DNA of 64,000 bases from Halosimplex aquaticum (GCF_028747785.1 NZ_CP118158.1:2356001-2420000), one strand, 5' to 3'. Numbered from the stretch's first letter, positions 55,068 to 64,000 are shown. A program made the numbers and translations. The notes: generated from the sequence alone by a model not told the origin.

Positions 55068-56530
55068 TGTTGTCTCACCGCTCGTCGGTCGGGTGCGTTC
55101 GCCAGGACGGTCGAGAGTCGATCGGCGGGGCCTACCTCGAACGCGGTCACGCCGGACAGCGTGGACAGGTCGCGGCGGAACTCCTCGAAGTCGAGGTACG
55201 CGTCGTAGGCCGCGTCGATGTCGTCGAGGCCGCCCGGTTCGAACAGCGCCGTCGGCGTCAGGAACACGAGCACCGGGCCGCGGTCGCTCGCTCGTTTGAC
55301 GGTCTCCCGCAGTTCGGTCCGGCGCTCGTCGTCGGTGACGATCACGGTCCACTGAACACCGGCCATCCGCGGCGGTTCGGCGTCTACGGCGCGGAACAGC
55401 GGCCGGTCGCTGATCGCCCTGACGTACGCGTCCGGGCGGTCGAAGAAGGGGCCGAGCCGGGAGGCGAACGCCGATCCGTCGCCCGCGAGGCGCTGGCTGG
55501 TCGCTCGCACGCGCTCGGGGGCCGTCGGCGTCTGCGGTGCGCGGACACGGCCCGCGTTCCGGTCGCCGACCGCCTCGGATTCGGCGGCCCCGGTCGGCGT
55601 GACGGCGTTCAGATGTCGGCGGATCTGCCGCAGGTGCTCCATGTCGGCGCGCGGTTCGAACACGCCGGTGAGCCCCTCGTCGCCGACGGTCTGGCAGCCG
55701 ACCCGCTCGGAGGACTCCTCGGCGTGGTCGACGAACGCGAGCGCGACGTGGCGGGCGTAGTCGAGGTTCGACTCGCCGGGCGATCCGTCGGCCGTCCCCG
55801 CGCGATGGTCGACGAACAGGTGCGTCTCGCGGTCGGTCTGGCTGGTGAACTCCCGGACGTGCGTCTCGTTGAGCCGAGCGGTCGCCTTCCAGTCGATCCG
55901 GCGGACGGCGTCGCCGGCGACGTACTTCCGGACCTCCGCCGGCTCCAGGCCCCGGCCGGCCTGCCCGCTCTCGTGGTCGCCGAAGCCCGCAGTGATGGGG
56001 TCGCCGCCCTCGCCGACGTGGACGGTCTGGGGCCGCCGCGCCTCGACGGTCACGGTCGGCCGCTCGGCGGAGGGTCGAAGCCGCTGTTCGAACAGCCCGA
56101 GCCGGTCGCGGGCCGTCACCGTCGGCGCCCCGAAACCGAACGTCCCGGCGACGGGCCAACTGAACTCGAACGTGCCCCGCGCTTCCGCCCCGCCCGGTTC
56201 CAGCCGCAGCGGTTCGACGCTCCCGTCGGCCGCGACGGGCGGATCCGCGTCCACGGTGAGCGCGAGCGAGCCCGCAGACTCCGCCCGCGCGGTGACAGTG
56301 AAATACGTCGCCGCGTCGGTTACCGTCCGCGCCGTCGAACAGCGCTGTGACACCTCTAGCGACGCCGCCGTTCCACGGAGCGCGACGAGAAAGCGGTACT
56401 GCTGGGCGAGCAGCCACGCACAGACGCCGCAGACGCCGACGAGCAGGGCAGGGCGGCCGATCGTGACCGCCCAGGCGCCGGCGACGACTGCGAGTGCCGC
56501 GAGCACCCAGAACCGCCTCGTGGGTCGCAT
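55064..56530 (-). CDS. DUF58-domain membrane protein
   Basis: 488 residues. Two membrane helices at the N-terminus (LAALAVVAGAWAVTIG and ALLVGVCGVCAWLLA) precede an Ig-like part. The DUF58 core then shows the hallmark GLEPAEVRKYVAGDAVRRIDWKATARLNETHVREF, followed by a VWA-like fold with LFVDHRAG. DUF58 proteins work with MoxR ATPases. The first gene of a three-gene minus-strand operon with ATGA overlaps throughout. It is divergent from the DUF4129 gene. Confidence 0.9.
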   Translation of the reverse strand: MRPTRRFWVLAALAVVAGAWAVTIGRPALLVGVCGVCAWLLAQQYRFLVALRGTAASLEVSQRCSTARTVTDAATYFTVTARAESAGSLALTVDADPPVAADGSVEPLRLEPGGAEARGTFEFSWPVAGTFGFGAPTVTARDRLGLFEQRLRPSAERPTVTVEARRPQTVHVGEGGDPITAGFGDHESGQAGRGLEPAEVRKYVAGDAVRRIDWKATARLNETHVREFTSQTDRETHLFVDHRAGTADGSPGESNLDYARHVALAFVDHAEESSERVGCQTVGDEGLTGVFEPRADMEHLRQIRRHLNAVTPTGAAESEAVGDRNAGRVRAPQTPTAPERVRATSQRLAGDGSAFASRLGPFFDRPDAYVRAISDRPLFRAVDAEPPRMAGVQWTVIVTDDERRTELRETVKRASDRGPVLVFLTPTALFEPGGLDDIDAAYDAYLDFEEFRRDLSTLSGVTAFEVGPADRLSTVLANAPDRRAVRQQ

Positions 56531-56681
56531 CGGTTCGGTGCTCGGCGCCCGCGCAGTTCAGGATACCGGTGGACGTGCCCCGTCCGAACACCGTCGGCCG
56601 CCGAAACGTAATCCGCGCGAACCCGACGAACACCCTGTACGCGTTGCGATTTCGCCGCCGGTTGCAGTGTAAGCGGAACTG

Positions 56682-56689
56682 TTTTATCC
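56682..56689 (+). promoter_or_regulatory. TATA-like box of the DUF4129 gene
   Basis: TTTTATCC lies about 30 bases before the ATG at 56717 in the divergent promoter space. Confidence 0.5.
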
Positions 56690-56716
56690 ACATGTTGACA
56701 CCGTTCAGATCGGATT

Positions 56717-58921
56717 ATGGTCGGTCGACACCGAGCGCTGGCCACACTCGGTCTCGCGCTCCTCGTCGTCGCCGGCGGGCTCCCGGCCTCCGGAGCTGTC
56801 GCCACCGCGACACAGCCGAGCGGCCCGTCGGCGTCCGGCGGATCCGACGGTCTCGGCGTCGATGCGGCGGCCACGTCGCTCGCCCTACAGGAGAACAACT
56901 CGACGCGCCAGCACGACAACCCCGCGAAGGTCTCCGAGAAGGGCGACCTAATCGGGGTCCGCCAGTGGCTGTCGAACCGGATGCTCGACCGGCTGTCGAC
57001 CGGCGCCGTCGAACTCGACCAGGGCCAGTACGAGCAGGCGCGCTCGCTCGTGGGCGACGAGTACAACTCCCGTCTCGAGCAGTTCGTCGACGTGATCGGC
57101 GAGACCGAAAGCGAGAGCGACGACGACAGCGCCGACGCCTTCCAGCGGGCCCAGCGAAGCCAGCGCAACCTCACCGAGCGCGTCCAGCGCTACGAGCAGA
57201 CCTACGACGATTACCAGGAGGCCGTCGCGGAGGGCGACGAGGCGGAAGCGCGCGAACACGCCCGGCAGCTCCAGCGGATCGCCTCGGACGTGCGACGGCT
57301 CAATCGGACCGTCGTCGGGCAGTACGAGACCCTCGAAAACCGGACCGGAACCGATCTGACGCCGGCGACCACGAGCATCGAGAACGTCACGGAGAACGTC
57401 ACCGAGCGCCAGCAGCGCGTCGACGAGCGGCTGTTCACCGGGACGAACCTCACCGTTTCGGCCGACTCGACCACCATCTCATACACCGACCCGCTGGTCG
57501 CCACCGGGCGGCTCACCACGGAGAACGGCGACCCCGTCGCGGACCGCGAGATCCCCCTCCGGATCGCGAACAGGACGTACACCGCGGAGACCGACGGAGA
57601 TGGCCGCTTCCGGGTCACGTACCGTCCGCGCACGATCCGGACCGACCGGTCGTCGCTCCGCGTCCGGTACGTCCCCGAGAACGCGTCGGAGTACCTCGCG
57701 TCCAACGACAGCGTCGCCGTCGACGTCGAACAGGTCGTGGCGACGCTGTCGGTCGAGCGCGCGACGGACGCGGCCGCGTTCGGCGACCGAGTCGACGCGA
57801 CTGCTCGGCTCACAATCGGCGACCGGGAGATCCGTGGCGTCCCCATCCACGCCGCCGTCGGCGACACGCAACTCGGCCAGGCACTCACCGACAGGTCGGG
57901 GACCGCGGCGGTACGCGGTCGGCTCCCGGCCGGCGTTCCCGACGGGAATCGGTCGCTGACGCTCTCGGCGGGCGGGCCGAACGCGGCCGTCACCGCCGAA
58001 CCCGTTTCACAGCCGGTGGTAGTGCGATCGACCCCGACGAACCTGACTGTCGCCGCCGCGCAGACGACGGGCGAGACCATCGCTGTCAACGGAACGCTGA
58101 CGACGGCCGACGGGCTGGCAATCGACTCCCAGCCGGTCGAGGTCTCGGTCGGCGACGCCGTCACGGAGACAGTCCGGACGGGACCGAACGGTTCGTACGA
58201 CCTCGCTGTCGACGGGGGCCAGCTCGGCGTGTCGGGCGGGGCGACCGTCTCCGTTCGAGCGCACTTCGGCGGGAACGGGACGAACCTCGAAGAAGCGAGC
58301 GCGACGACGACCGTCGCCTTCCGGAATCAGACCGGCGCCTCCGGTGCGCCCGAGACGCTCAGATCGCTGGTTTCGGACCGCCTTCCGTTCGGAGATGTCT
58401 CGCCCGCGGTGCTCGCCGGGCTGGCGGCGCTCGTCGTGTTGCTCGCCGTCCTCCTCGTGCTACGGCGGCGCTACGCTGGCGGGGACGGCGACGATCCGTC
58501 GGCGCCTCCCGCCGACCCGCCAGAACCGGACGACGACGCCGCGGCCGACGCGGATCCGGAAGCCGGGCCGGCGGCCGCGTCGGCGACCGACGGAGAGGGC
58601 CCATCCCCGGACGACGGGCTCGATTTCGCCCCCGCGGAATCCCTTCTCGCGGCGGGCGACCGGGCGGCGGCCGTCCGGTTCGCCTACCAGCACCTCCGCG
58701 GCCACGTGGCCGCCGACGTCGGTGCCGCCGACTCGGACACGCACTGGGAGTTCTACGAGCGCTGTCGCGCCGACGGGATGAACGGCGAGCGCCTCGACGC
58801 CGTCCGCGACCTCGTCGAAGCGTACGAGGCCGTCGAGTTCGGAGAGCATTCCACCGCTCCGGACGCGGACCGGCTGATCACGACCGTCGACCTGCGGTGG
58901 TCGTCCGCGTCGGACGACTGA
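56717..58921 (+). CDS. DUF4129-domain surface protein with Ig-like repeats
   Basis: 734 residues. A Sec signal (ALATLGLALLVVAGGLPASGAVA) starts an outside region: a helical coiled-coil part (about 80-230), then three beta modules of the carboxypeptidase-regulatory/Big type (ATGRLTTENGDPVADREIPLRIANRTYTAETDGDGRFRVTY is the clearest). A membrane helix (VSPAVLAGLAALVVLLAVLLVL, about 560-582) is followed by an acidic linker. The cytoplasmic DUF4129 domain is at the end (AVRFAYQHLRGHVAADVG, THWEFYERCR). DUF4129 accompanies MoxR/DUF58 sets and sometimes carries transglutaminase-like domains; none here. Confidence 0.85.
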   Translation: MVGRHRALATLGLALLVVAGGLPASGAVATATQPSGPSASGGSDGLGVDAAATSLALQENNSTRQHDNPAKVSEKGDLIGVRQWLSNRMLDRLSTGAVELDQGQYEQARSLVGDEYNSRLEQFVDVIGETESESDDDSADAFQRAQRSQRNLTERVQRYEQTYDDYQEAVAEGDEAEAREHARQLQRIASDVRRLNRTVVGQYETLENRTGTDLTPATTSIENVTENVTERQQRVDERLFTGTNLTVSADSTTISYTDPLVATGRLTTENGDPVADREIPLRIANRTYTAETDGDGRFRVTYRPRTIRTDRSSLRVRYVPENASEYLASNDSVAVDVEQVVATLSVERATDAAAFGDRVDATARLTIGDREIRGVPIHAAVGDTQLGQALTDRSGTAAVRGRLPAGVPDGNRSLTLSAGGPNAAVTAEPVSQPVVVRSTPTNLTVAAAQTTGETIAVNGTLTTADGLAIDSQPVEVSVGDAVTETVRTGPNGSYDLAVDGGQLGVSGGATVSVRAHFGGNGTNLEEASATTTVAFRNQTGASGAPETLRSLVSDRLPFGDVSPAVLAGLAALVVLLAVLLVLRRRYAGGDGDDPSAPPADPPEPDDDAAADADPEAGPAAASATDGEGPSPDDGLDFAPAESLLAAGDRAAAVRFAYQHLRGHVAADVGAADSDTHWEFYERCRADGMNGERLDAVRDLVEAYEAVEFGEHSTAPDADRLITTVDLRWSSASDD

Positions 58922-59180
58922 ACGCCGGCCGCGCTCTCCAGAGGCCCTCCGGACGAGTTTTGGACGAGGCAGTACCCGAACGGACGTCACGCGGAGAATG
59001 TAACGCGCAGTGTTTCGCTTGCCGACTGTTTCGTTACGTGTTCAGCGGCGTTTCGGTACGCGAGTTCCTGGACAGTAACGGCAGATCACAGTCTCGGTGG
59101 CGTGCTGGAGTTCTCGACGACGCGCGCTCGCCCGATTCTACGCCCGAACTGCGGTCGGCGCGGCGGAGCTACCGGTTCAG

Positions 59181-60233
59181 TCAGGCGGTGACGTTGATCC
59201 AGAGGTGCGTCTCGCGGTAGGCGTTGTCGATAGTCGGGCTGTCCGGCGCCGATCCGCGGTACAGCAGGAACAGCAGCCGCAGGTTCCTCCCTTCGAAAGT
59301 GGGCGTCACGGTCCGGTTAGTGTGCCACGTCTCGTTGTGGCCGAGCGTCTGGCCGAACGTCGACAGTCGCTCGGAGCGCAACACCGTCGTGGAGTTGTTC
59401 GACACCGCGACGCGCTGGAGCTGCGAGACGACGGTGTAGTCGGTCCGCTGGTGTTCCTCGTTGCCGATGCCGACGACGAGCGGGCGGCCCTCGCCCACCG
59501 TGAACTCGGTGGGGTAGTTGTCGGCGACCAGTTCGCCGTCGTCGGTCTCGGTCAGGAGGTAGAACTCACTGAACCGCTCGCCGTCCTGGGGGATCAGCAC
59601 GGCGTATCCCACGCTGGAGGTGGCGAGGAGGACGCTCGCGACGAGCGCGACGTTCAGGACGGCGTCGGTCCGCGTCGCGGGCTCGAACAGCTCTGCACGG
59701 CCGACGGCGGCCCACTCGCGGTAGGGCACCCGGAAGCGCTCCTCCGGGGGTAGTTCCCACCGGCGATAGGCGGCGACGCCGATCGCGATGAGGGTGAACC
59801 CGCTGACGCTCGCGAGGGTCGGGACCAGCCGGATGCCCCACGGCGTGAAGTTGAGCACGAGGCCGACGAGCGGCGTGATCGCGATGCTCAGCCCGAACGA
59901 GAGCGCGACGCGTTCGAGTCCGTCGATGCCGCGGTCGGCGCCCGCGACCCCTTCCTCGTCGCCCTCGATCAGCAGCGGCGAGACGCTCCGTTCCGGGAAG
60001 AGCGCGGCGATGAACGCGTATCCGGGCACGAAGAGGACGAACGCGAGTCCGACGCCGATTCTGAGCGGCGTCTCGCGGACCACGGGCGCGAGCGCGGCGA
60101 CGTCCGTCACGAGCACGACGGCCACGACCGCGGCGAGGTCCGCGGGGAGGTTTCCGACCCCCCAGCGCAGTCGTAGCACTGCGCGGGTCAGGGGACTGAG
60201 GTCCTCGTCGATTGCGGTCGGAGTTTCGTCCAC
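59181..60233 (-). CDS. DUF1616-type membrane protein
   Basis: 350 residues. GTG at 60233 is chosen because a TATA-like box (TTTATTG on this strand, 60259-60265) lies 28 bases before it; a TTG at 60260 falls inside the box. Membrane helices: NLPADLAAVVAVVLVTDVAAL, IGVGLAFVLFVPGYAFIAALFPE (the F-x-P-G-Y signature of DUF1616), and two more before residue 165. A further helix at about 210 leads to an outside beta domain with N-glycosylation sequons (NNS, NRT, NVT). Relatives are encoded in archaeal surface-glycan regions, role unproven. Confidence 0.8.
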   Translation of the reverse strand: MDETPTAIDEDLSPLTRAVLRLRWGVGNLPADLAAVVAVVLVTDVAALAPVVRETPLRIGVGLAFVLFVPGYAFIAALFPERSVSPLLIEGDEEGVAGADRGIDGLERVALSFGLSIAITPLVGLVLNFTPWGIRLVPTLASVSGFTLIAIGVAAYRRWELPPEERFRVPYREWAAVGRAELFEPATRTDAVLNVALVASVLLATSSVGYAVLIPQDGERFSEFYLLTETDDGELVADNYPTEFTVGEGRPLVVGIGNEEHQRTDYTVVSQLQRVAVSNNSTTVLRSERLSTFGQTLGHNETWHTNRTVTPTFEGRNLRLLFLLYRGSAPDSPTIDNAYRETHLWINVTA

Positions 60234-60258
60234 GAGGTGAGGTAGTTCGGCTAGTGAC

Positions 60259-60265
60259 AATAAAT
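60259..60265 (-). promoter_or_regulatory. TATA-like box of the DUF1616 gene
   Basis: TTTATTG on the minus strand, 28 bases before the GTG at 60233. Confidence 0.5.
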
Positions 60266-60314
60266 CTGGTTCTCGCGGTGACTCCTGCGCGTCTCCCGTT
60301 TCGACCCGGTCGTT

Positions 60315-60935
60315 TCACCCGTCGCCGGGTTGCCGGTACGACCACTCGTCGTCCGCGTACTCGAACACCCCGTCGAACAGCCCGACGAGGCGCTCGATCG
60401 TCTGGTCGTCGTGGGCCTGCGGATCGAGGTGGTAGTGGGAGATGGCACCGCTCGCGCGACAGCGCTCGGTGAGCACGTCCAGGAACTTGAACACCTGCTC
60501 CAGTTCGACGTACTGCAACAGCGTCGAGACCGACTGGAAGCAGACCGACACCTGCCGGTCCGGCGCCGTCTCGCCCCACTCGTCGAGACAGTCGGTGATC
60601 CTGACGCCCAGTCGCGTCAGGTTCTGGGGCGACGTGACGCGCTCGACGGTCGGGTCGTCCGCGTCGCGTTCCGTCGTGCTCGACCGCGCGTCGGCGTCGA
60701 CGCTCACGATGCGGCTTCGGGCCGGTAGCGACCCGACGCTGCGCTGCCAGGCGTCGAGGTGGTCGCCGGGGGACTGCGTGAACAGGACCGAGAGCGCGTA
60801 CACTTCCGCCGGCGGCGCCGGCGTCAGCAACTCCAGACACACCCGCGACTCGTCGCCCATGAACGACGGGCACATGACGAGCAGGTTGTCGCCCGAATGG
60901 ATCGACGCCCCGACCTGTTCGGTGATCGAGTTCAT
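60315..60935 (-). CDS. RecA/KaiC-like protein without a P-loop
   Basis: 206 residues. The layout is that of small haloarchaeal KaiC-related proteins: NLLVMCPSFMGDESRVCLELL at the Walker A place but lacking GxxxxGK[ST], YALSVLFTQSPGDHLDAWQRSVG, RIVSVDADA, VSVCFQSVSTLLQYVELEQVFKFLDVLTERCRASGAISHYHLDPQAHDDQTIERLVGLFDGVFEY. Probably not an ATPase; proteins of this kind have been linked to sensing or regulation, which is inference. It has its own promoter. Confidence 0.75.
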   Translation of the reverse strand: MNSITEQVGASIHSGDNLLVMCPSFMGDESRVCLELLTPAPPAEVYALSVLFTQSPGDHLDAWQRSVGSLPARSRIVSVDADARSSTTERDADDPTVERVTSPQNLTRLGVRITDCLDEWGETAPDRQVSVCFQSVSTLLQYVELEQVFKFLDVLTERCRASGAISHYHLDPQAHDDQTIERLVGLFDGVFEYADDEWSYRQPGDG

Positions 60936-60971
60936 GTAACCGGATTACGTCCCTGTTCCGCGGTCGTGTTC

Positions 60972-60980
60972 ATAAATATA
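60972..60980 (-). promoter_or_regulatory. TATA-like box of the KaiC-like gene
   Basis: TATATTTAT on the minus strand, about 40 bases before the ATG at 60935; a leader of roughly 12 bases follows. Confidence 0.5.
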
Positions 60981-61213
60981 CGTGTGACGGATAACGCTGT
61001 CCCGGCGCCGATGCCGGCCGCGGCTCTGTCGGTCCCCGCTAGCCGCGAGAGAGGCGTGCACAGATGCGCCGACGTCATCTGACGGCAACCGTTCACACGC
61101 ATTTCAGGCGCTCTATCGACGTAAGAGTGCCGTCCCGCGAATCAACGGCGCGAGCGGGATGAAAAGCAGCGGTCCGCGAGTCCCACCCGACAGGATCAGC
61201 CGAACGGTGGCGC

Positions 61214-62374
61214 TTACTCTCGCCTGATCAACAGGAGAGCGCCCGCGAGGACGGCCAGTCCGGCGCCGACGAACGTGAAGCCGGGACCCGAGTCAGCGGT
61301 CCCCGTCTGGGCCTCTTCCGCAGTGCCTGCGGGCGTCTCCGCGGTCACCGGATCGATCGAATCGTCCGTCTGTTCGGCCGTCGGCGTGACCGTGGCCGTC
61401 TGCGTCTGGCTGCTCGTCATCTCGTCCGTGCTGGTGCTGTCGGTGGGTTGGGCGGTCGCCGTGTCGTCGCGCGGCGTGTCCGTCGCGGTCGCCGTCGTCG
61501 TCGGACTGGCGTCCGTCGATCCGGGCTCCGGCGTGGCGGTCGCAGTGGGCGTCGGCGTGTCGGTTTCGTCGTCGCCGTCGCCGCCGTCGCCGTCGTTACC
61601 GCCATCGTTGCCGTCGTCGCCGTCGCCGTCACTGCCGTTGTCGGGCGTTGGCGTCGCGGTCGCCGTCGAGGCTTTCTCGACCGACAGCGACGACTGGCTA
61701 CTCACGCCGAGCAGTTCGTTGCGGCCCATGATCGTGTTGGAGTTCTGCGCGGCCCCGTAGACGGTGTAGGAGCCGGTGGACAGTTCGTCGCCGTCGAACG
61801 TGGCGACGTAGGTGCCGCCCGATTCGGACGCGTTGACCACCAGATGTTCCTCGTCGTTCGCGATGACGGCGCGCACGTGCGCTGGCGACGAACTCGCGGC
61901 GGTCTGCTCGACCTCGATCTCGATCGTCGCCGACTCGCCGTGCGTGACGCTCGACGGGGCGTCGACGCTCACGTCGTACCCCTCGACGACGAGCGGCTGG
62001 ACCGCCTCGTAGTCGCCGTCGTGATAGGCGGCGATCGGATACGAACCGGGCTCGTAGCCGCTGAGGTCGAACGAGAAGCTCTGGCTCCCGTTGCCCCGCT
62101 TCGAAGCGACGATCTGCTCCTCCGAGTTGTACACGTAGACGCGGTACACCTCGTCGGGTGCCGAGACGTCGACGCCGATCTCGTCACCGGGGTCGGCGGT
62201 GATCAGCGAGTCGATAGTGAACGTGCTGTCCTGGAACTCGACCGTCCGCTCCGGCATCGAGTCGGCGTCGCTCGAACGTATCTGGTAGCCGTCGGCGGCG
62301 GCGAGCGACGACGGGACGGCGGCGAGGACGGTTATCGCGATCAAGGCGACTACCGCTGTCGACTGGAGGCGCAT
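61214..62374 (-). CDS. PGF-CTERM surface glycoprotein
   Basis: 386 residues. A Sec signal (TAVVALIAITVLAAVPSSLAAADG) is followed by two Ig-like domains (about 40-130 and 130-230), then a low-complexity linker of D/G/N runs and T-P/T-A-T repeats (about 240-355) suited to O-glycosylation. The end is SGPGFTFVGAGLAVLAGALLLIRRE: the PGF motif, a helix and a basic tail, the signal processed by archaeosortase ArtA for lipid anchoring. It is an envelope protein with unknown partner. Its TATA-like box is at 62398-62404. Confidence 0.85.
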   Translation of the reverse strand: MRLQSTAVVALIAITVLAAVPSSLAAADGYQIRSSDADSMPERTVEFQDSTFTIDSLITADPGDEIGVDVSAPDEVYRVYVYNSEEQIVASKRGNGSQSFSFDLSGYEPGSYPIAAYHDGDYEAVQPLVVEGYDVSVDAPSSVTHGESATIEIEVEQTAASSSPAHVRAVIANDEEHLVVNASESGGTYVATFDGDELSTGSYTVYGAAQNSNTIMGRNELLGVSSQSSLSVEKASTATATPTPDNGSDGDGDDGNDGGNDGDGGDGDDETDTPTPTATATPEPGSTDASPTTTATATDTPRDDTATAQPTDSTSTDEMTSSQTQTATVTPTAEQTDDSIDPVTAETPAGTAEEAQTGTADSGPGFTFVGAGLAVLAGALLLIRRE

Positions 62375-62397
62375 GGTGTGACGTGTGGTTGCCTATT

Positions 62398-62404
62398 GGA
62401 TAAG
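62398..62404 (-). promoter_or_regulatory. TATA-like box of the PGF-CTERM gene
   Basis: CTTATCC on the minus strand, about 27 bases before the ATG at 62374, as for a leaderless transcript. Confidence 0.5.
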
Positions 62405-62592
62405 TATGGATGTCCTACAGGTTGGCGAAACGAACGCGAAAGGGGGTGTTCGGACCGAACCGTTGGTCTGTCTGCGGGCCCGTAAGGACCGTATTCGACG
62501 GGAGATACTGCTTTTCACAGTGTTTCGAATCCGCTGCGGTGACCGCCTCGTGAAACGACGGGAGACCCGTCGGGGTGGAACGCGATCGCGGG

Positions 62593-63822
62593 TCAGCGCA
62601 GACTGTCCAGCGGATTGAGTCTGGCGAGGTAGAGGCTGGCCGCGACCCCGCCGATGCCGCTCACGACGACGGCGAGGACTAAACCGCCGCCGACGAGCCG
62701 CGGCGAGAGCGACGCGACGTCTTCGAAGCCGGTCAGCGCTTCGGTGATCGCGTTGACGATGCGGACGCCGAGGACGGCCAGCCCGCTGCCGAGCAGGCCG
62801 CCCAGGACGCCCACACAGAGCGTGTAGAGGAACACGACCGTCGTGAGCGACCGCCGCGAGAACCCGAGCGCGGTGATCGCGGCGAACGACTCGCGGAGGC
62901 GAAACACGAAGGAGAGCTGGATGTTCATCACGAGGAGGACGCCCGCGATCACGGCGAGCACGAGCAGGCTTCCGCCGCTCGCGAGGACCACCGCTTGCCG
63001 CTCCAGTATCGACCGCAGCTGTTCCTGGTTGGTCCGGATCGTGTACTGGGGATAGGTCTCCGAGAGCTCCGATTCGAGGCGCGTGACGTTCGTCCCCTCG
63101 GTGGCGCGGACCAGCACGAACGACGCCCGGTCGCTCGCGGTCGTGCCGGTGATCTCCTGGAGTTCGCTCGGCTGGAGGACGACCGTCGGCGCGCCGACGA
63201 ACTGGGAGTAGGTCGGCGAGATCCCGACCACCGTGAACTCCTGCTGGCGGGCCGTCGCGACCGTTCCGCCGAGGTGGATCGTGTCGTTCACTCCGACGTC
63301 TAACAGCTCGGCGGTTCGGCTGTCGATGATCGCCTCCCGCGTCATCGGCCCGTCGTAGCTCCCGTTCGCGTAGTGGACGTCGTAACTACTGAACAGCCGC
63401 CCCGCGGACAGGGAGATGAGTTTCCCGCTGTCCGGCGCGCCGACGCCGACGATCGTCTGTAACTCCGACGCGTTACGCCCCGCGTACACGGACTGGAAAA
63501 TCATGGGCGCCGCGGTGACGACGTCGTCCCGCCCCGTTATCTCTCTGGAGAGCTGATGCGAATCGACCACCGAGTTCTGAAACCCGCCGACGGTCCCGGG
63601 CTGGAGTTCGATCGGGCCACCGGTGATCCACAGGTCCTGCTGCGACTCGGCGAACTTCTGCTGGCCGGTGTCGATCACGCCGAGTCCGACGCTCGCGAGC
63701 AAGACCGCCGCGAGTACGGCCATCGCCACGCCGCAGATCGTGATCACCGTCCGCACTCGCTCGTGGCGCAGATGTGCGAGCGCTATCCCGACCAGCGCTC
63801 GGAACCGGGACGGCGCCCTCAC
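62593..63822 (-). CDS. MacB/FtsX-type ABC transporter permease
   Basis: 409 residues from a GTG at 63822. The first helix (RTVITICGVAMAVLAAVLLASVGLG) leads to a large outside MacB-PCD domain, then three membrane helices at the end (ASGGSLLVLAVIAGVLLVMNIQL, SLTTVVFLYTLCVGVLGGLLG, LVGGGLVLAVVVSGIGGVAASLYLARLNPLDSLR). This is the family plan. Such permeases work with an ATPase in lipoprotein or peptide export, or as mechanical signal transmitters; no ATPase gene is in the window. GTGA overlap with the preceding permease gene. Confidence 0.88.
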   Translation of the reverse strand: MRAPSRFRALVGIALAHLRHERVRTVITICGVAMAVLAAVLLASVGLGVIDTGQQKFAESQQDLWITGGPIELQPGTVGGFQNSVVDSHQLSREITGRDDVVTAAPMIFQSVYAGRNASELQTIVGVGAPDSGKLISLSAGRLFSSYDVHYANGSYDGPMTREAIIDSRTAELLDVGVNDTIHLGGTVATARQQEFTVVGISPTYSQFVGAPTVVLQPSELQEITGTTASDRASFVLVRATEGTNVTRLESELSETYPQYTIRTNQEQLRSILERQAVVLASGGSLLVLAVIAGVLLVMNIQLSFVFRLRESFAAITALGFSRRSLTTVVFLYTLCVGVLGGLLGSGLAVLGVRIVNAITEALTGFEDVASLSPRLVGGGLVLAVVVSGIGGVAASLYLARLNPLDSLR

Positions 63823-64000
63823 AGAATCACCTCCAGCGCGTCCGTCCGTCGACTCAAAAGCACCGGGTACACCGCACCGACGAGTCCGATCACGAGGGCG
63901 ATCACCATCGCGTACCCGACGAGCAGCGGGTCGAACGTCGCGATGGGATCGAGCCCGAGGAACTCGCGTCCGGCGGCGTTGATCCCGAGGATGACGACCA
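63819..64000 (-). CDS. second MacB/FtsX-type permease, C-terminal part (runs off the window)
   Basis: The frame enters from beyond 64000 and ends in a TGA at 63819-63821, overlapping the GTG of the next gene. The 60 visible residues include LLVGYAMVIALVIGLVGAVYPVLLSRRTDALEVIL, the last helix and tail of an FtsX-type permease, like the end of the neighbouring permease. The pair would form a heterodimer. The 5' part is outside the window. Confidence 0.8.
   Translation of the reverse strand, partial: VVILGINAAGREFLGLDPIATFDPLLVGYAMVIALVIGLVGAVYPVLLSRRTDALEVIL

Overview
The window looks like a chromosomal segment of a haloarchaeon. Base composition is GC-rich, the proteins are rich in Asp and Glu, many secreted proteins carry twin-arginine (Tat) signals, and several genes have a TATA-like box about 25-35 bases before the start codon, as leaderless archaeal transcripts do. 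Archaeal type IV pilus genes, a PGF-CTERM surface protein and a surface-glycan locus agree. I cannot name the genus.

Layout. 1-3.6 kb is a scrap yard of mobile DNA: a small ORF coupled to a degenerate homing-endonuclease relative, two hairpins, an integrase fragment cut off by an insertion sequence, and a surface-protein gene cut off on the other side of it. 3.9-5.6 kb is a secreted GH5 glycanase with PKD domains. 5.9-7.4 kb is the most unusual locus: two different copies of the 3' end of the RNA ligase gene rtcB flank an AT-rich LAGLIDADG homing endonuclease gene, and the endonuclease start overlaps the end of the first copy. 8.1-24.1 kb is a sugar-use region: a Tat-exported small subunit plus GMC oxidoreductase, a complete carbohydrate ABC transporter (ATPase, lipoprotein, two permeases, DUF624-like protein), a fumarylacetoacetate-hydrolase (FAH) family dehydratase-like enzyme, an IclR regulator with palindromic sites nearby, an aldo/keto reductase, and GH127 and GH2 glycosidases.

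24.7-30.3 kb is a type IV pilus operon (ATPase, membrane platform, large pilin-like protein with an Ig-like domain). 30.6-37.4 kb holds a conserved-looking hypothetical protein, a PhoX-type phosphatase, a GH4 glycosidase, a VapBC toxin-antitoxin pair, a thioredoxin-reductase-like enzyme and a Cys-rich secreted protein. 38.4-50.8 kb is a glycan locus (one GT2 and three GT4/GT1-type glycosyltransferases, a flippase, a polytopic membrane protein, a sulfatase-fold enzyme and two SDR epimerases); its middle, about 39.8-47.4 kb, is clearly more AT-rich. 50.9-58.9 kb is a MoxR/DUF58/DUF4350/DUF4129 set in two divergent operons and one single gene. 59.2-64 kb has a DUF1616-like membrane protein, a RecA/KaiC-like protein without a P-loop, a PGF-CTERM surface protein and two MacB/FtsX-type permeases, the last running off the window.

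How it fits together: secreted and cytoplasmic glycosidases (GH5, GH2, GH127, GH4) would release pentoses or hexoses, the ABC transporter would import them, and the oxidoreductases and FAH enzyme would feed an oxidative sugar pathway under the IclR protein. The glycan locus and the pilus and surface proteins shape the cell envelope. No tRNA, rRNA or CRISPR array was seen.
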